Of a stretch of DNA of 64,000 bases, positions 62,240 to 64,000 are shown piece by piece; position 1 is the first letter of the stretch, and every line of letters begins with the position of its first letter. This DNA comes from Acanthochromis polyacanthus (taxonomy: Eukaryota > Chordata > Actinopteri > Pomacentridae). Made by a program: the position numbers and the translations under genes. The stretch is taken from assembly GCF_021347895.1 (NCBI RefSeq), contig NC_067113.1, positions 1,616,467 to 1,680,466 on the forward strand. The letters run 5' to 3'. The notes beneath the pieces are model-generated. The model had not been told where the DNA came from. It did not search any database and was given only the letters and a program-made list of their open reading frames with translations.

Positions 62240-62427
62240 GCTTCATTAAAAAGAAAATAAACACGCATTTAAACGGTCGGCAATGCTTTGCCAGGCAGCG
62301 TCTCGAGCTTTATTTATCGCAACCGTATTGCCTTTTCTTGTGATAATCTCCCCGTAGTCCTCGTACAACTCCGTGAGAAATTTCTGCTCCGCCGAAGAGA
62401 AATTCTCCACTCTGTTTTTAGACATAA
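62240..62427 (-). pseudogene. Myb/SANT-like DNA-binding exon of the Harbinger-like element
   Basis: ATG at 62,425-62,427 opens MSKNRVENFSSAEQKFLTEL, then YEDYGEIITRKGNTVAINKA and RDAAWQSIADRLNA. The F..AE..FL..L.E.Y...I and AW..IA.RLNA pattern is the Myb/SANT-like DNA-binding domain that accompanies Harbinger transposases. After LNACLFSF a stop follows, where a donor would be expected. In intact elements this protein helps the transposase enter the nucleus and bind DNA. Confidence 0.65.
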
Positions 62428-62741
62428 TATCATCATTTCGACGATCGACATGTCTGGGCTTTTTATCTCCCCCGGACGCGCACTCAGCCTGGGTTGACCA
62501 GCCTGGCTTGAATAAGCGTCTCTGAAAAACAGCTGAGCCTCGTTTGTGGAACTACTTGCAGCTGAGATTAAAGTTGCCGCTTGTTCAAGCCACGCTTACC
62601 GGCGTAAGCCCAGCCTGTTTTAGCCAGCTTCGTGGAATACCCCCCTGTGATGTCAGTCAACTATGATGCCAGACATATCGATTACGGATGACTCGAAAGT
62701 TAGTCATTCTGTCGGTACAATCACAGACCAATGGACTTCCA

Positions 62742-63170
62742 TCATGAAACTGCACTTAAATACAACACCCAAAAACAGTGAACCATCCTTGTTTGTGAAT
62801 GACTGAGCATTTCAGGGAAGCTGCTTTCATATCCGATCATGGCACCCACCAGTTCCCAATTAGACTGTTCACCTGTGGGATGTTCCAAATAAGTGTTTGA
62901 TGAGCATTCCTCAACTTTCTCAGTCTTTTTTGCCACTTGTGCCAGCTTTTTGGAAACATGTTGCAGGCATCAAATTCCAAATGACCTAATATTTGCAAAA
63001 AAATAACAAAGTTTACCAGTTTGAATGTTAAGTACCTTGTCTTTGCTGTGTATTCAATTTAATATAGGTTGAAAGGGATTTGCATATCATTGTATTCTGT
63101 TTTTATTTACGATTTGCAAAACGTGTCAACTTCACTGGTTTTGGATTTCAAAAGTATTAAACATATGAAA
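62742..63170 (-). repeat. Fragment of a common fish interspersed DNA element
   Basis: On the minus strand, GTATTCAATTTAATATAGGT-type text (plus orientation near 63,050), GCAGGCATCAAATTCCAAAT and CCCACAGGTGAACAGTCTAA are phrases I recall from an abundant fish repeat. The coding part is absent, and the family name is not certain. Confidence 0.4.
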
Positions 63171-63779
63171 ATAAACAGGGATACTGCTGTACCAAATTGG
63201 CAGCGTGCTTACAAGGTTTGGTCCAGCGGTTTGCAAAATTACTCCCAGGTTTATAATTTTAAGAGCTGAAATTCTTATTTAGAGTATTGTTATTTTTATG
63301 AAGTCTGAGCCAAAATGTCATGAACTTGTTTCAGCTTCTGATTTACAAGTATTTCCTACTTACTGATTTTCCATCATTGTAGTTGACGATATTTGGGATT
63401 TGGACTACTGTTTAACGCCTCAAAACTTTTTTTGAACTGTTCTGAATATCTTTTTAAAATAGTGTGACAAAACAATTTTAAACACTGACTGTTAAAACAG
63501 ATCTTCAAAATACTTTTTTTCTGAATCCCTTTTTTGAGGATGTTGATCCTGATACGCAGCAGGCAATGAGTGAGCAACTTGACATGGTGGTCTGTGTCAT
63601 CCAACACGAAGGAGCAGAGCCCACAGATGACCCTGAGGACATCAGCATTATCATAGAGGGGGTGGAAGTGCTGCAGTGTTTGGCACATTTGGCACATGCC
63701 ACTTTCTTGCCTGTTTTTTGAATTTGATTTAAATAAATAAAACATGAGTAAGGTAAATTGACATGCATGGTATTTATTG

Positions 63780-64000
63780 AGGTCCTCCAATGTTTATTAA
63801 ATTCAACGCAATGATGATTAATACCATAAATTCAATGTAATGTTTAATAAATTCAACATAATGATGTTTAGTAAATTAAACATAATGATATTTGGTAAAT
63901 GCAATGTGTTAAATAAATTCAACATAACGACATTTAGTAAATTCAACATGTTCATTAAATTCAATGAAATGATATATAGTTAATTCAATGTGTTTAATTG
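63780..64000. repeat. TTTAATAAATTCAA(C/T) degenerate tandem repeat
   Basis: Units of about 25-35 bp built around AAATTCAACATAATGATGTT are repeated to the window edge. Confidence 0.8.

Larger units (their letters stand above)
57946..62644 (-). mobile_element. PIF/Harbinger-like element with Myb/SANT exon, transposase not found
   Basis: GGGGGTATTCCACGAAGCTG at the left and CAGCTTCGTGGAATACCCCC at the right are exact inverted ends, flanked by CTG on both sides (57,943-57,945 and 62,645-62,647). The family call rests on this terminus and on a Myb/SANT-like gene inside. I see no DDE nuclease ORF, so this is a non-autonomous or decayed copy. A second inverted-repeat element is nested within. Confidence 0.7.
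57592..63742 (+). pseudogene. C-terminal exons of the same zinc-finger/SAMD3-like fish family, separated by a Harbinger insertion
   Basis: Exon 57,592-57,684 (acceptor CTTCCACAG, donor GTAAGT) encodes RRECILKALCVYLNECPDNL. The last exon, 63,501-63,721, encodes VVCVIQHEGAEPTDDPEDIS and IIIEGVEVLQ before a stop, with AATAAATAAA at about 63,728. Both strings belong, in this order, to a large family of uncharacterised, often SAMD3-like fish proteins as I recall. Phases of the two exons do not match, so an exon between them is missing or unrecognised, and the C-terminus is cut short after LQCLAHLAH. The intron holds the element at 57,946-62,644. Confidence 0.5.

Overview
The window looks like teleost fish nuclear DNA, probably percomorph. 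Its genes are spliced with GT-AG introns. CA, GT and AT microsatellites are everywhere, and it holds transposon families I associate with ray-finned fish (Tc1, hAT/ZBED, PIF/Harbinger, CR1/L2 LINEs, tRNA-derived SINEs, telomere-like (TTAGGG) modules). I see no convincing single-copy host gene. Almost everything I can name is a mobile element, a gene carried by one, or a relic, and many are nested.

Region 1-9,228: a large element with inverted arms of about 520 bp (1-529 and 8,711-9,228). Next to the left arm, on the minus strand, is a decayed Merlin/ISXO2-type transposase whose stop codon touches the arm; a Tc1 copy (773-2,417) splits it. Next to the right arm, on the plus strand, is an intact four-exon gene for a CCDC106-like coiled-coil protein of about 243 aa, stopping just before the arm. 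The two genes point outward from a shared centre, as in a two-gene transposon. This is the most interesting object in the window.

9,350-10,520 is a degenerate array of GTAATTACC-like motifs. 11,430-12,880 holds old Tc1 and L2-type LINE relics (minus). 12,945-17,935 is a nearly full-length plus-strand CR1/Rex1-like LINE with a 2A-like motif before its endonuclease. It is broken by a 497-bp hAT-type MITE (8-bp target duplication), a roughly 570-bp inverted-repeat element and point stops. A small inverted-repeat element (17,951-18,258) sits in the AT repeat at its tail. 19,838-21,345 is an L2-type LINE 3' end split by a solo-LTR-like insert with a perfect 5-bp duplication. 21,831-23,520 is another Tc1 relic.

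25,123-28,486 is a complete hAT element with an 8-bp target duplication. Its eight-exon BED-finger transposase is damaged, as far as I can see, only by one extra A in an A-run. 29,945-37,380 is a mixture of LINE fragments, a tRNA-His pseudogene, low-complexity DNA, an orphan signal-peptide-like exon and a solo-LTR-like insert.

37,385-51,475: imperfect inverted arms of about 0.9-1.1 kb enclose a 10-kb minus-strand multi-exon pseudogene with C2H2, SWIM, SAP, RNase-H-like and Ulp1/C48 protease signatures (HMGXB3-like / KDZ-Zisupton-like transposase). Insertions inside it are a nearly intact Tc1 (44,182-45,797) and a SINE that itself contains a 1,050-bp element with a 9-bp duplication and a terminal hairpin.

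51,784-55,010: a piggyBac-like MITE and a cluster of telomere-like repeat modules with CA arrays. 55,685-63,742: remains of a plus-strand C2H2 zinc-finger family gene whose intron contains a 4.7-kb Harbinger-like element (57,946-62,644). That element carries a Myb/SANT-like exon and a second, inner inverted-repeat element.
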